Assembly (NCBI GenBank): GCA_002917075.1
Contig: NTMA01000009.1
Coordinates: forward strand, 310,001-374,000
DNA length: 64,000 nt
Source of the DNA: Hawksworthiomyces lignivorus
Taxonomy: Eukaryota; Ascomycota; Sordariomycetes; Ophiostomatales; Ophiostomataceae
Direction of reading: 5' to 3'
Shown: positions 45,031 to 56,100 of the stretch, one piece after another
Layout: every line of letters begins with the position of its first letter
Numbering within the stretch: the stretch's first letter is position 1
Notes under the pieces: model-generated
What the model saw: the letters and a program-made list of their open reading frames with translations, nothing else
Told to the model about the DNA's origin: nothing
The model's database searches: none
Made by a program: the position numbers and the translations under genes

Positions 45031-46702
45031 TGTGGCGGAGCGGGATACGACAAAAGATTTGATTCGAATGGGCTGATTAAGAGATATCTAAATATCTGGT
45101 ATGGACTTTGCTGCGTTGCGTGAGGGGATGGTGAATATCTTGGACAACAGCCAAGCACCTCAGAAAACGCAACAAGATGCCGTCCTTATATACGTCAATT
45201 CCATGCTCCAAGATCCAGGAACTAGCCCTCTCGGGGTGGCCAGTTTCCCTTTTGGCACCTCGGGGTTATCTCATTGATTGTGAATGATGGATCTGTCACC
45301 TCCCTTCGTGTTCCAGTGTCGGCGTCAGCATTGTGTGGCAAGCAAGCATGCTACAACATTGCAGAAAAAAAAAGAAAAAAGCAAAAAGTCTAGTCTCTCG
45401 TATTTTTGCTGTTGTATGACTTGAATGACGCACACAATTCATTCATCCAGAGGTGTGGCATTGAAGGGACAGATATGAGACCAGCAGCTGGCGTCAGAGG
45501 AGGCGTGGAGAGGGGGTGAGTTATGGGGAGTGCACTTGCATCAACCACAGCACAGAACAAGTACAAGAAACCCGAGCCTGCTCGCCGGGCTTCTGCTAAG
45601 TAAACATATCTACATGGCCTGCACGTCTACAGACAGGAAGAGAATGTCCGTCGTCCCGCTTCACCATACACCGTTCTTGCAAATGCCGGCCCAGCATCCA
45701 TCCAAACATCCACTCAGCGCCTACCATCAGCGTCCATCAACACTCGCTAGCGTCCATCAGCGCCCATCCAGCGCCACATCCCGCCTTCCCTTCCGTTTGC
45801 GCTTTGTCTGGGGCGTGTCTCTGACACGATCATGACGGACAATACGGAGCACTTGTAGTCCGCCTCTGTTCCTGATCCAGCGCCGTTTCTGGGTCCAACC
45901 AGGCCGGAGATAGCTTTTAAGCTTTGCGCTAGTGTGGGATTTGCGGCGCTTTTGGTGTGGGGCGACGGTCCCGGCTGCTGGCGTCAGCAACATTTTTTGG
46001 GGTTTTTGGGGGGGACCATCCAATGCATGTACGAGTACTCGTAGCCGCTGGTCTGAATGCCTCTCTCTCTAGTTTTCCCCATCTGCCTGGAGATGAGCGG
46101 TCTCTATCTCCTTGTTGTCCGTCTTTTCCTTGCTAAACCGAGCAAAACCAGTGCCTCAGTATCTCCGTATTCTTCTCCGTTATTTACGGGCTCATCTTGC
46201 TTTGTAACTAGCTTCGTTGCTTTTTGTTTTTTTTGTCTTGGTTTTCGTATTCGCACTCAAGCCGTGCAAAAAAGTCCTCCTTGCCACTCACGCATCCATT
46301 GGCCAGGCCATGTATGTATCTCTCGCTGATGCGCCATCCGGTCGTTTATCTACGAGACGATAGTGGGTGTGATACTGCTCTTTTAGCGTGCCCAATCTGC
46401 TGACGTCGGATCGTCTGTACGCTCTACCAGATCCCCACACTAAGCAACAAAACTAATAGCGTCAGCACTCTGAAAAAAAGGAACCCCCAGCACCAGACAC
46501 GCCGTACCAGCCAGGCACTTCCCCAAACTACCACTTTTCTTTCTCTTCTCTCCATACGAGTACGAGTAAACTCTCCGAATCTCCGTACCTTGCAGAGGCT
46601 GAGACTGTGTTCTGGGCGCCCATATTGGGGTCTCGTCACACACAAATCCACTCGTGTATCACCATATTCTTTAATTGTCTGTTGCTTGCACCTCACCCCG
46701 TC
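45031..46702. promoter_or_regulatory. Divergent intergenic region, SDR / bZIP
   Basis: 1.67 kb between divergent start codons, so it must carry both promoters. CCATCA-type short repeats occur at 45690-45775 (CGTCCATCA and GCCCATCCA steps). No coding segment or RNA gene is supported. Confidence 0.5.
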
Positions 46703-49433
46703 ATGGCGTCACTAGCCGAGTCCGGGCGGCCGTCTGCTTTGTCCCCCGGGTTTGACACCAGACTGGCTCCTCCTCCTCCTCCTCCTTCTCTTCCTCCTGC
46801 TACTACTACTACTACATCTCCCTCCAGCTCTAGTGAGACCTCCACGGCTGCCCGGCCGCCACCCCAGCCTGCCGGCTCCAGGCGCGCGGCGGCTGCAAAG
46901 ACCGCCGCGAACAAGGCTGCCAAGGCGTCCAAGACTACCAAGGCAGGGAACAGCGATCACCGCAAGGAGCAGAACCGCATTGCTTCGCGGAATTATCGTA
47001 AGTCCTCTTTAGTTGGCCCAGAGAGAGCGAGTCGTAGCAATGCATGAACGCGCGCCCAAATGTGCTGACGCCAGCTGCCGATGCAGGAGAGAAGCGCAAG
47101 CAGAAGCTGGCCCTCCTCCAGCAGATCTTGGACGAGCCAAGTGATGCCAGCCAGTCGCTTCCCGCCGGCCCCCCTGATGCGCTGCCGGACGTCGTTATCC
47201 CGTCTATATTGCCTAATTTCCTCCCAGACCTGCTGGCGCCGCCTCCACCCAACATCCCATCATTATCACCATCTGCGTCTGCACTTCCCCAGCAGCACGC
47301 AGCGGCTTCGGATCCGTCTGCGTCTCTTTCTCTCGGCCAGTTTTCTGTTTGGTCTCAGAACTACGCAAGCAATGGCGTGACGGATCCTTCATCTGCCTCC
47401 ACCTCCTCCGCCGCTGCCTCCACGCCGAGCGTCTCCGCCTTCTCCCCGTGGGCAGTGCCGCAAGCAGGCTCCCAGCTCGCTTCCTACTCTCAGCTCCTCG
47501 GATCCGTCACCACAGCTTCATCTTCGGGTGTCAGTGGAAGTATACCAACACCGCCGACTACCGTCGACTCCGCCAATTCCAATTCCCACCCCTTTTCCTC
47601 GGCCCCGCACCCAGACGACGGGGATAGCAGCCGCAGCCGCAGCGGCTTTTACACTGACATGATGGTTCCCGCAGAGATGGCCGATGTCGTCTTCGCTCCC
47701 AGCGACAGCTATGCAGAGACCATGTCGTTTGCACCGACATTTTCGTCCATGCCCACAGCAACACCCACCCCGCTCGCCATGCCGGCCTATGGCGAGTCGC
47801 CTGTCCACCAAGTGCGGGCGAGCCCCCCAGCACAACATGCGCTCCCAGCCCACCCTGCACATCCTTCGCAGGAGCGACAGCAGCAGCAGCAGCAGCGGCG
47901 GCGGCGGCAGCAACAGCAGCAGCTACAGCAGCCGCCCATGCCGTCCTTCTTCTCCTTCGGCCCCACGCCGTCCGAATCGGCGGCGAGCCCGTCCTCGCCG
48001 ACCGCCGCCCTCGCCGCCGGCATCGCCGCCGGCATCAAGGCCCCGGACACCAATCCATCGCGGCGCACTCGCCGGCAGAACCGGCCCATGGTGCGCGCCA
48101 TGCTGCACTCCATCAAGACGCTGTCGCCGCACCAGAAGCGCCTGCTTGTGCGGGCCCTGCTGACGGACGACGACCGGTTCGAAGAGGTCGAGGACGACGA
48201 CGAGGAAGGCGACGACAGCGGTGCCGGCAGGGTGGAAGAAGAAGTAGAAGAAATAGAAGGAGGAGGAGGAGGGGAAGAGGGCGGCGAGGGCGGCGAGGGC
48301 GGCGGCAGCAGCGGCAGCGGCAGCGGTCCCTCCAAGCCCGCCAGCGAGCTGACGCCGTGGCGCGAGGAGCGGCGGCGGCAGATGCTGGCGCACTGGTACA
48401 GCCAGGCGGCGAACACGCTCAACGCGACCTTCTCCTTCAACCCGCCGCCGCGCAGCCCGTCGCTGTCGACCGACTCGGCCTTTGCGCGGGCGTACCCGGC
48501 GCCGCTGACCACCGTCACGCTGCAGTGCCAGCGCACGGCCTTCCGCAGCGCCGTGCTGCAGAACTGCCTCGCCTGCGGCCTGGCCGACCCCTCGCTCATG
48601 TTCGACGGCAACTGCGAAGACTTTGACGAGCACCTCAGCCCCTTCGCCCTCACCTCCGCCGAGGCCCGCACCGTCGTCCTCCAGGGCCCCGCCCGCATCG
48701 CCACCGCCCTCGCCGCCGTCCGCCAGCGCATCGCTCGCTCTGGCCACAACGTGCCCACTGACCTGCTGCCCGTCGACGCCCAGATCCTCGTCGCCCACCA
48801 CCCCTACCTCGACGTCATCCCCTTCCGCAGCTTCCGTGCCCGTACCCTCGCCCTCCTCGCCGAGATGGAGGCCGCCGAAGAGATCGCCGCCGCCGCTGCC
48901 GCTGCCGCGCCCCCGACCATCACCGCCGGCGGCGGACACCGCGCTGGCGCAGGAACCGGTGCGGGCGCCACCGCTGCGGATTCGCGGGCGGGGTCGTCCT
49001 CTTCCACGTCCGCTTCCCCGGGCGAACCGCCTTGCCTCCTCGACGAGGACGAGCTCTGCTACGACATGAACGTCGCCGATGGGCTCGTCTGCTGGGGGTC
49101 CGCCACAGGCTCCAGCAGCTCCTTCTCTGCCCAGGCCCGCCGCGACTCGTCCATGTCCCGCGACATGCGTGCCTGTGCGCCCTGGGACGTGCGTAGCTGG
49201 GAGCCGCAAGTTTGGTTCTTGAAGAAGTATGTTCGCGTCCTTACCTCTTGTTGTTTTCCCGTCCCTCTTCTCTCTCTGTTCGTTCACACAATCGACTAAC
49301 ACATCTTCTCTTCTGCAGGTACTGGTTCCTCGTCGGCGGCTGGGACGACGACATGTGGCGCAACTGCCGGTGGTGGCATAGCATGCGGGGAGAGGAACTG
49401 GACTATTCGGTATTCGCGGCACCTGGGTACTGA
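46703..49433 (+). CDS. bZIP transcription factor with DUF3425 domain
   Basis: A nuclear regulator of the fungal bZIP/DUF3425 group. The join 46703-46997, 47087-49226 and 49319-49433 gives 849 residues. The basic region, about residues 86-103, is HRKEQNRIASRNYREKRK, with the N-x7-R signature of bZIP DNA-contacting helices (NRIASRNYR). Intron 1 (89 nt) splits the Arg codon inside it. The zipper is very short: KLALLQQIL and then DEPSD, which contains Pro. The centre is Ser/Pro/Gln-rich, with a poly-Gln/Arg patch and a Glu/Gly run. The C-terminal DUF3425-like part (about 535-820) contains FRSAVLQNCLACGLADP, HPYLDVIPFRSFRAR and the end block WDVRSWEPQVWFLKKYWFLVGG, joined across the 92-nt intron 2. 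Target genes are unknown. It converges on the HELQ helicase gene. Confidence 0.9.
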
Positions 49434-49740
49434 GAATAAAAACAAAAGGTGGCAATGGGGGAAAAATTTCAAAACAAAAACAACGCTTTGTATCCACTCA
49501 AATGAATCTATGGGAAGGTTGTTTCATGTGCAAACCGCCAAAAACTCCTAACGCAATCCAGATGCTCCATGTTGTATGCTTCCACGTTTTATGCTCTTAT
49601 GCACCATATGCTTTGCTTCGTTCTCTGCGCTCCTTACCTTGGTCAGGATTCTATCATGCCATCCAATGCTATGCCGTCTCCAAATTATGGAACGGTTTAT
49701 TCCTCATCGAGATCTCTTTGCATTTCGAACTCTGTTCAGG
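49434..49740. other. Convergent 3' spacer, bZIP / helicase
   Basis: 307 bp between two convergent stop codons. No gene seen; both 3' UTRs probably overlap here. Confidence 0.5.
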
Positions 49741-52700
49741 TTAGCTCCGCACATCAACAGAAGAGGCCGTATATGGAAAAGAAGAGGGGAGCATACGCCA
49801 AACGCGGTTGGCCGACTCTGTAATTATCTGTGCCTTTGCCAACAGCTTCTCTCTGAGCTTTTTCTCGCTATGCTCTTCGCCTCGGAGCCGCACCTTGCCG
49901 GCCTGCGCCTGCATCAGCACCGGCACTAGCTCACGAGGATCGGCGTTCGCTACCGCCGCCACCGTCTTGAATCCGTTCTCCCAGAAGATGCGCCTGGGGA
50001 TGATGCCATTAGCGATTAGAGCTAGGAAAAAAAATACAGACGTAGAGGGAGGTCCTGCCACGTACGCAGTTCGACTCTTTACAAACGCGATCTTTGCTAG
50101 TGCCAGAAGGTCTGTCTTGGCGCCTGCCTTGAGCCGGTCGATAAAATGCTCGAGGACCGACGCCATAGCCCTGATCGCGCGCGCGTCAGCAGTGCTTCTT
50201 CCTTTTTTTTTTTTTTTTTAGCTAGACGCTTGCAAGGCAAGACTTACCCCCACCCCATGTGCTCGCAGAACTTGATCATGCCAGCGGCGAAGCCCTCGCA
50301 CGTCTGCGCAAGGGTCTGCACGGCGCCCCGCGGCGTGCCATACTTCTGCGCCACGCGGTGCACCGGCATCTCGTTGCAGAGATCGCGCAGCTGCAGCGCC
50401 ATGTAGAACCGCCGGTACACGCGGGCCGTGTCCTGTTCCTCTGGCGTCGTCTCTTTGAGGCTGCCGCCGTGGAGCCTAATTTGTGTCTGGCGCATTAGTC
50501 CAGAAAATTCTGAAAGAATCGACGGGGACGGGGACTTTGGCTTACATTTTGCTGATAACGTCTGGTTTCAGGCCGAGAAGCCTGAGAACGCGCATGTCGC
50601 TCTCGCTCAGTGTCTCCATCTCTTCCCAGAACCGCAGCCAGTTCACAATGTCGCCACCTCCGGCCGTACGCTCATTGTGGACCGGCGTAAACGTGTACAG
50701 GACGTGCATCTCGCCGTCGAGGACAAACGCCTGAAGTGCCCGCTGGAGCTCGCTATGGATAAAAAGCGCATCAATCGGGTCAAGAGCTGCAGCCACAACA
50801 GCTTTGCCGAGGCGCGTCGGCTGGAAGCTGCCGTACCTATCCACCTCGACGAAGCCCGTCGTCTGCAGGGCCTCCAGGCTTGCCGCGACGTCGGCCCAGA
50901 TGTCCCTGGATCGCTTCTTTTGACCATCGTCGCCGTCTTTATTATCATCAGGTTTTGCCATGTCAACGTCGTTCCCGGCGCAGCCGCCGTCGTCACAGCC
51001 TGATGTGTGATAGAGCATCGTCTTTCTCACATAGTCGTCCAGCGACTCGCGGCTTGTAGCTAGCCGCACCGTGATGACCTCCAGAAAGGCACGCTGCAGG
51101 CGGCGCGCGTCGTCCAGCAAGCAGCTCTCGACGCGCGGAAGCTCTGCCTGCATGAGTTCGACGACGTCGTCGACATCTTCGCTGCGGCAGCACAGGTACG
51201 TCTCGCCCAGCTCATCCTTGCCCTTGCGGCCGGCCCGTCCGCGCATCTGCCGCAGCATGGCGGGGCCCACGAGGTCGCGGCCCATGCGCGCGTTGTGTAG
51301 GATCACGCGGCGTGCCGGCAGGTTGATGCCTGCGGCCAGGCCACAGGTCGCCACGCACACCTTCAAGACGCCCTTGTCATATGCAGTGGCTACAAGCTCG
51401 CGCTCTTCCGCTGTCATGCCTGAATGGTGGAACCCCACGCCCGCCAGGACGGTCTGGGCCAGGGTTGAGTCAAGCCCGCCACCATTTAGGCTGCTCTGCA
51501 GGTCGCTAAGAAGATCTAGCCGGGCTTCCCATACTTGCGGCGCCAGCTCGTTCGACCCCGGCATCGCGCGGCTGATGAGGAGGGCGTCAGACTCGGCCGC
51601 GGCCCGGCTGCTCGAAAATACCAACGCGCCGAATCCTGCGTGCGTTGTTTCGATAGCTAAGGCGACGACGGCATTAATGACCGACTCTTCCAGTTCGCGA
51701 TGCGCTGATGGCTGGATAGCCCGCAAGGGACGTAGGGAAGCAGCTTCCCCCAGCTCCTTTTCACCAGTGTTCCGATATGGAGCAGTTTTTATAGCGTCCG
51801 CAGAATAAATGCATTCCTCATAAACGAGATGCTCTTCAATGGGAATAGGGCGGTACCTTGTTTCGTAGGAATATGCACTAAGCCACCGTGCCAGAAGGTC
51901 AATGTTCTATGAGGTCAATAGTGAAGATATTAATAAAAACACAGTTCATTATGCATAGTTGAGAGGAGGCAGTTAATACTGACGGTTAGGGTCGCGCTCA
52001 TGCCGATGATCTGGACGTGGTGCTCGAGGCAGAGGAGCTTCGTCGCCAGGAGTTCGAGGAGATAGCCGCGGTGCCCGTCGTCGATCATGTGGAGCTCGTC
52101 AAGCACGACAACCTTGAGGTCCGAAATAGAACAGTCGTCGATGGCCGTGTTGATCAGCGAGTTGGCCTTCTCGATAGTAGCTACGCCGATGTCGAAATCC
52201 ACCCAGTTGGCCTTAAATTTAGCGGCGCCAAAGAAACCAACGACGCGTATTCCATCTTCATCCGGGAGTCCTTGTCCAGACTGCATGCCGCCACCAGTCT
52301 GGTTGTTATTTGATGTATGCTCTCTATCCACTTCATCCAGACCCTGAACAACCTGACGGAGCCAGCGGACCTTTTCCTGGACCAGCGCCACGAATGGCAA
52401 CACAAGTAGCGCCTTGGGGCGGCGGCGGCGGCGGGGGCCAGCAAAACTGAGCGAGGAGCTTGTGGTGTCGCTGCGCAGAACCTGCCGCAGCATCAGCACG
52501 TCGGCCACGAGAGACTTGCCGCCGCCCGTCGGCGCTGCATAAACCAAATTGCGCGTGCCGTCGAGGAGCCGGCCGGCGCCACCTAGCAGGCATTGTTTCT
52601 GCCACGGGTAGATGGAGCGGATCCCGAGAGCGGCCAGATTCGCCACGAGAAAACGTGGCAGGCCGTAGCGGGGGTGGTCTAACGACAGCAGCGGGTCGAC

Positions 52701-53111
52701 AGCGGTAGTGGGCGTGGCGCTGAGTACCCGCCTCTGCGAGTACTCAGAGGCCCCCTTGGCCAGCCAGGAGGGCGCCTCGTTTTTGACCCGGCTGCTGCTG
52801 CCACCATCCCCCTCCACGTCTTCCGGCTGTACCACATCCACAATCGCACTCGCTGTCAGTGGCTTTGGCAGCTTGGGCAACGAGGGCAGAGCCAGCCGGT
52901 TGGCTGGCGGTTGCGCCTGCGGCGGCGGCGGCAGCATTCCCGCGCCATCGCTTTCGCCCTCATGCTTGCGCTTCAGACCATCAGCGGCCGTGGTAAATGT
53001 AGTGGCTGCTGTCACCGTTGTGGCATTGCCTCCGTAGGCGGGCGGATGGTGCTGCTGCTGCACTGTCTGCTCGGAGGTCTGATACCAGGCTCCGAGGTCG
53101 TTGCCCGCCAT
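49741..53111 (-). CDS. HELQ: HELQ/Mus301-type superfamily 2 DNA helicase
   Basis: Ski2-like 3'-5' DNA helicase related to HELQ and the polymerase-theta helicase, acting at stalled forks and in interstrand crosslink repair. The coding join is 51984-53111, 50546-51906, 50248-50475, 50066-50170 and 49741-49993, giving 1024 residues. After a disordered 140-residue N-terminus come IYPWQKQCLL, P-loop APTGGGKSL (about 195), DELHMIDD (about 337), GMSATLT, then FHHSGMTAEERE, VATCGLAAGINLPAR and QMRGRAGRKG (motif VI). The C-terminal segments GFAAGMIKFCEHMGWG-A-MASVLEHF, DRLKAGAKTDLLALAKI and FVKSRTARIFWENGF, and the helix-hairpin-helix-like DPRELVPVLMQAQ, match fungal HELQ proteins. Introns are 77, 70, 77 and 72 nt. 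The last residues (RMLPSSFPYTASS onward) do not look conserved, so a further 3' intron is possible. Start is the ATG at 53111; an upstream in-frame TTG is not used. Confidence 0.92.
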
Positions 53112-56100
53112 GAGAACGGTCAAGCATGGCCGAGAGAGCAAAAGATCTTAGAGCAAAAGACGTCTGAAGGTAGGCAGCAAGTGCCCTGCAACCGCCAAGA
53201 CTTCTCAAGAGCTCAGGAGAGAAAGTAAACAAAGGGCAGATTCCTCGTCCAAGATGCCAAAAAGCAAGGCCCTTCTCGGCACGGCAGGCCTGTCAAAGCA
53301 AAAACTTCCAGACAACAGATGGATGCCAGCGGTTCATTCAGATGTGCTGGCCACGATTCTATGCCCATCCAGCCGAAAGTGCTTATTTCAGAACGCCAGA
53401 GTCGAGATCTACAATCTAAGCGCCGGTTGAGGACGGAGCTACACGCGCCATCACACGTCGGCGAGGGGCACCTTCCGTCCTGGCGGAAACGCGATCAGAA
53501 AAAGGTGGGGGGTGCATAGGAACACCAGCGACACGCCCAATCACGTGAGAGAGTGACAGGTTTGGTTCGCACCAGACCGAACCCCAAAACGAGACAAATT
53601 GGGCTGTGGGGCCAGGCCAAATGGCCGTCGAGGACGGACAGAGAATGCGCACACAGCACTGCACGCAGGACTGCACACAGCACTGCACACAGCGCTTGTT
53701 TCTCTGCTTTCATTGACCCGATGTGAGCAGCATTATTATGTCACTCCATCCAATATCACCTTCTAATTTCTCTGGTCGATCTCGTCTTCCTATTTTGCAT
53801 AATCTACCTGCTTTGTGGCTCCTTGTTTCAGCCTAGGCGAGAGACAAATGTTGAGCTTCTAAATGAACCAAAATTAGTAATTGCAATGGAACACGAATCT
53901 AGTCAATTGCGGTGACCATGACAACTCGCACTAGAGAGAGCAGAGGGGTGGCAGCGGCACCGTGCTGATGTTAGTTCTTCCTCGACAAGTCATATACCCA
54001 GCCCAGATGCTTTGCCGGCTTCTACGTTCAATCTTACGTGTATACGCTGTAATCGTATCTACTAAACACAATTCCTATTTTGTGACAAAGTCTTCGGCAC
54101 GTGCTTCCAGGGGACTTGAGGACGGGCATGTGCAGACAGCCATGACGAAAGTGCATGCCGTCTAGAGGAAATCGGCATACAAAAATCCTGAAGCGGTAGA
54201 TAGATACCACAGGCAGACAAAGAACCAAGAGGAGGGCTCCTGGGCGCGAGGGACGATACGAAAGGGGAACAAAAGAGGCGGCTGGGACATGGCACGAAGG
54301 AGGGGAATGGAAAGGGAAGAGACAGAGGTACACGGGAGAAGTGCAGCTTTCGGGTAGTTCCTTTTCTAATCCAATTAAAAACTCTGCAAGAGGAAAAGTA
54401 TCTAGGAAGTAGACCGTCTCACACACCGTAACCGCTTCTACTTAATTGATACGCCGCTAACAGAAAAGGACAGGGATGGCAACGACCAGAACTTATTTTC
54501 TCTCTTCTCTTTTTTTTTTCGCCCTTGAGATTGGAATACTGCCAGGTAGATTGCTGCTTGGCAGTCTCTCTGGAATATTCCTCTGCCCTTTCTTTTCCCT
54601 TTCACACTATGAGCCGGCACATCCGCTCCGTAGGCGAGAACGCAAAGAAAACAAAAATCGGGGCCCCTTCTTCTTTTCTTATTCTTTTTCTGTGGGTTGG
54701 GCGTTTCCGCACATCTGGCGGTCTTTCTTGCGGCGGTGACTGACCGTTGTGGCATTTTTTTCAAAGTCGCATTATATTACGGAAGAGTTAAAGGGGACAA
54801 CGTGAGAAATGGCATATGCGTAGAGACAAATAAAGCTAGGATAGAGGGACACAACCAAATCTCTTTGACGCACGACTTTTCCCTCAGGAGCTGGGGTGCG
54901 TTCTGATACCTGTATTCCCCCCCACTCGCGGAGGCACCCCCGATCCTTGCTTGCCCATGAAAAAGGTATTGTACCGAGTACGAGCGCTGCACGTCCTAGG
55001 TGCCTGATCGTTTGTTCGAAACAAGCATGCGATAGCGCCTTTACGCGATCTGCTTTTATTATTTCACTACATCGCTATATTGGCCGTTTTGGCAGGTCGC
55101 CTTCTCCCAGAAGATCCTTTCTGATAATAATAATTGCGACGTCGATGCTCGCCAACAAAGATGAAATGACCATTTGATGATTGGTGTGCTGAGTAGTGTG
55201 CACGAAATAGGGTCGATTCATCTGTACGGCTGCATAATGTTTCTTAATGATTCCCTCTTCCACCAGTCTTTCTTTTTTTTTTTTGCCACTGACGTGGTCA
55301 TAGTAGGTAGGCTGCCCAAGCAAAACGGCCACCTACCTCAATCCGTCTACATGCTTACTTGTGGTGCTGTCTGGGAAGTGTGAGCACCACGGCCCTTGCA
55401 CATCATCATACGTACAAGCAATTCGATCTCTTGTAACGCTCTCCTTCTCCTCAGTGCTCGATTCTTGCAAACGAGGTCTCGCTGCAATGGAATGAAGTTA
55501 TTGTGTATTTCTAATTTTGCCGGGTGTGACAGGTCGTCGCGGTCTGGTGCTGTCCCACCCCATTGTCCATGTCATATTTTGGGACGGGTGCGTGACGGGA
55601 GTTTTCCAAGAACCCATTTAAATTCTTCCTTCCCCGTTTCACCCCTGTGCCCCAATCCCTGTTTGCGCGACAGGCGACACAGATCAACAATCGTTGGTGG
55701 CTTGTAATTCCGTCTTCTCGTCTTCTAGTCTTTCTCGTCGCTTTGTTCTCATTCTTCTTGTTGTATGTCTACTAAGTAAACTAGCAGCCGCAGGTCCGGC
55801 AGCCCTGCCCTTTTTTTTCGATGTGGTGTTCCATTTGCATCGCTCTCCCTTAGAGTGTCCTTTTAACGGGATATGCAATTCGGAGAACAGCTAGAGTGGG
55901 ATGATAGTATCCGAGTCGGCGATGTAGCCTCCAAGTGGGAATTAAGAGCAAGCTACTCTCACAGAGCCATCATCTGCAGGTTCCCTAATTTAGACCCGGC
56001 GCTGATTGACCTGGACCTAGGCCGATCAGCCAAAATCATCCTCGCCGCCAGAACATTTGTTGGTCCCGCTAGTGCGTAGCGCGATATGCTGCCCTTAAGA

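Noticed and set aside
47923..49497. 524-codon minus-strand open frame opposite the bZIP gene
   Set aside because: The sense strand carries bZIP and DUF3425 motifs; the antisense translation is Gly/Arg/Ala-rich without a fold signature.
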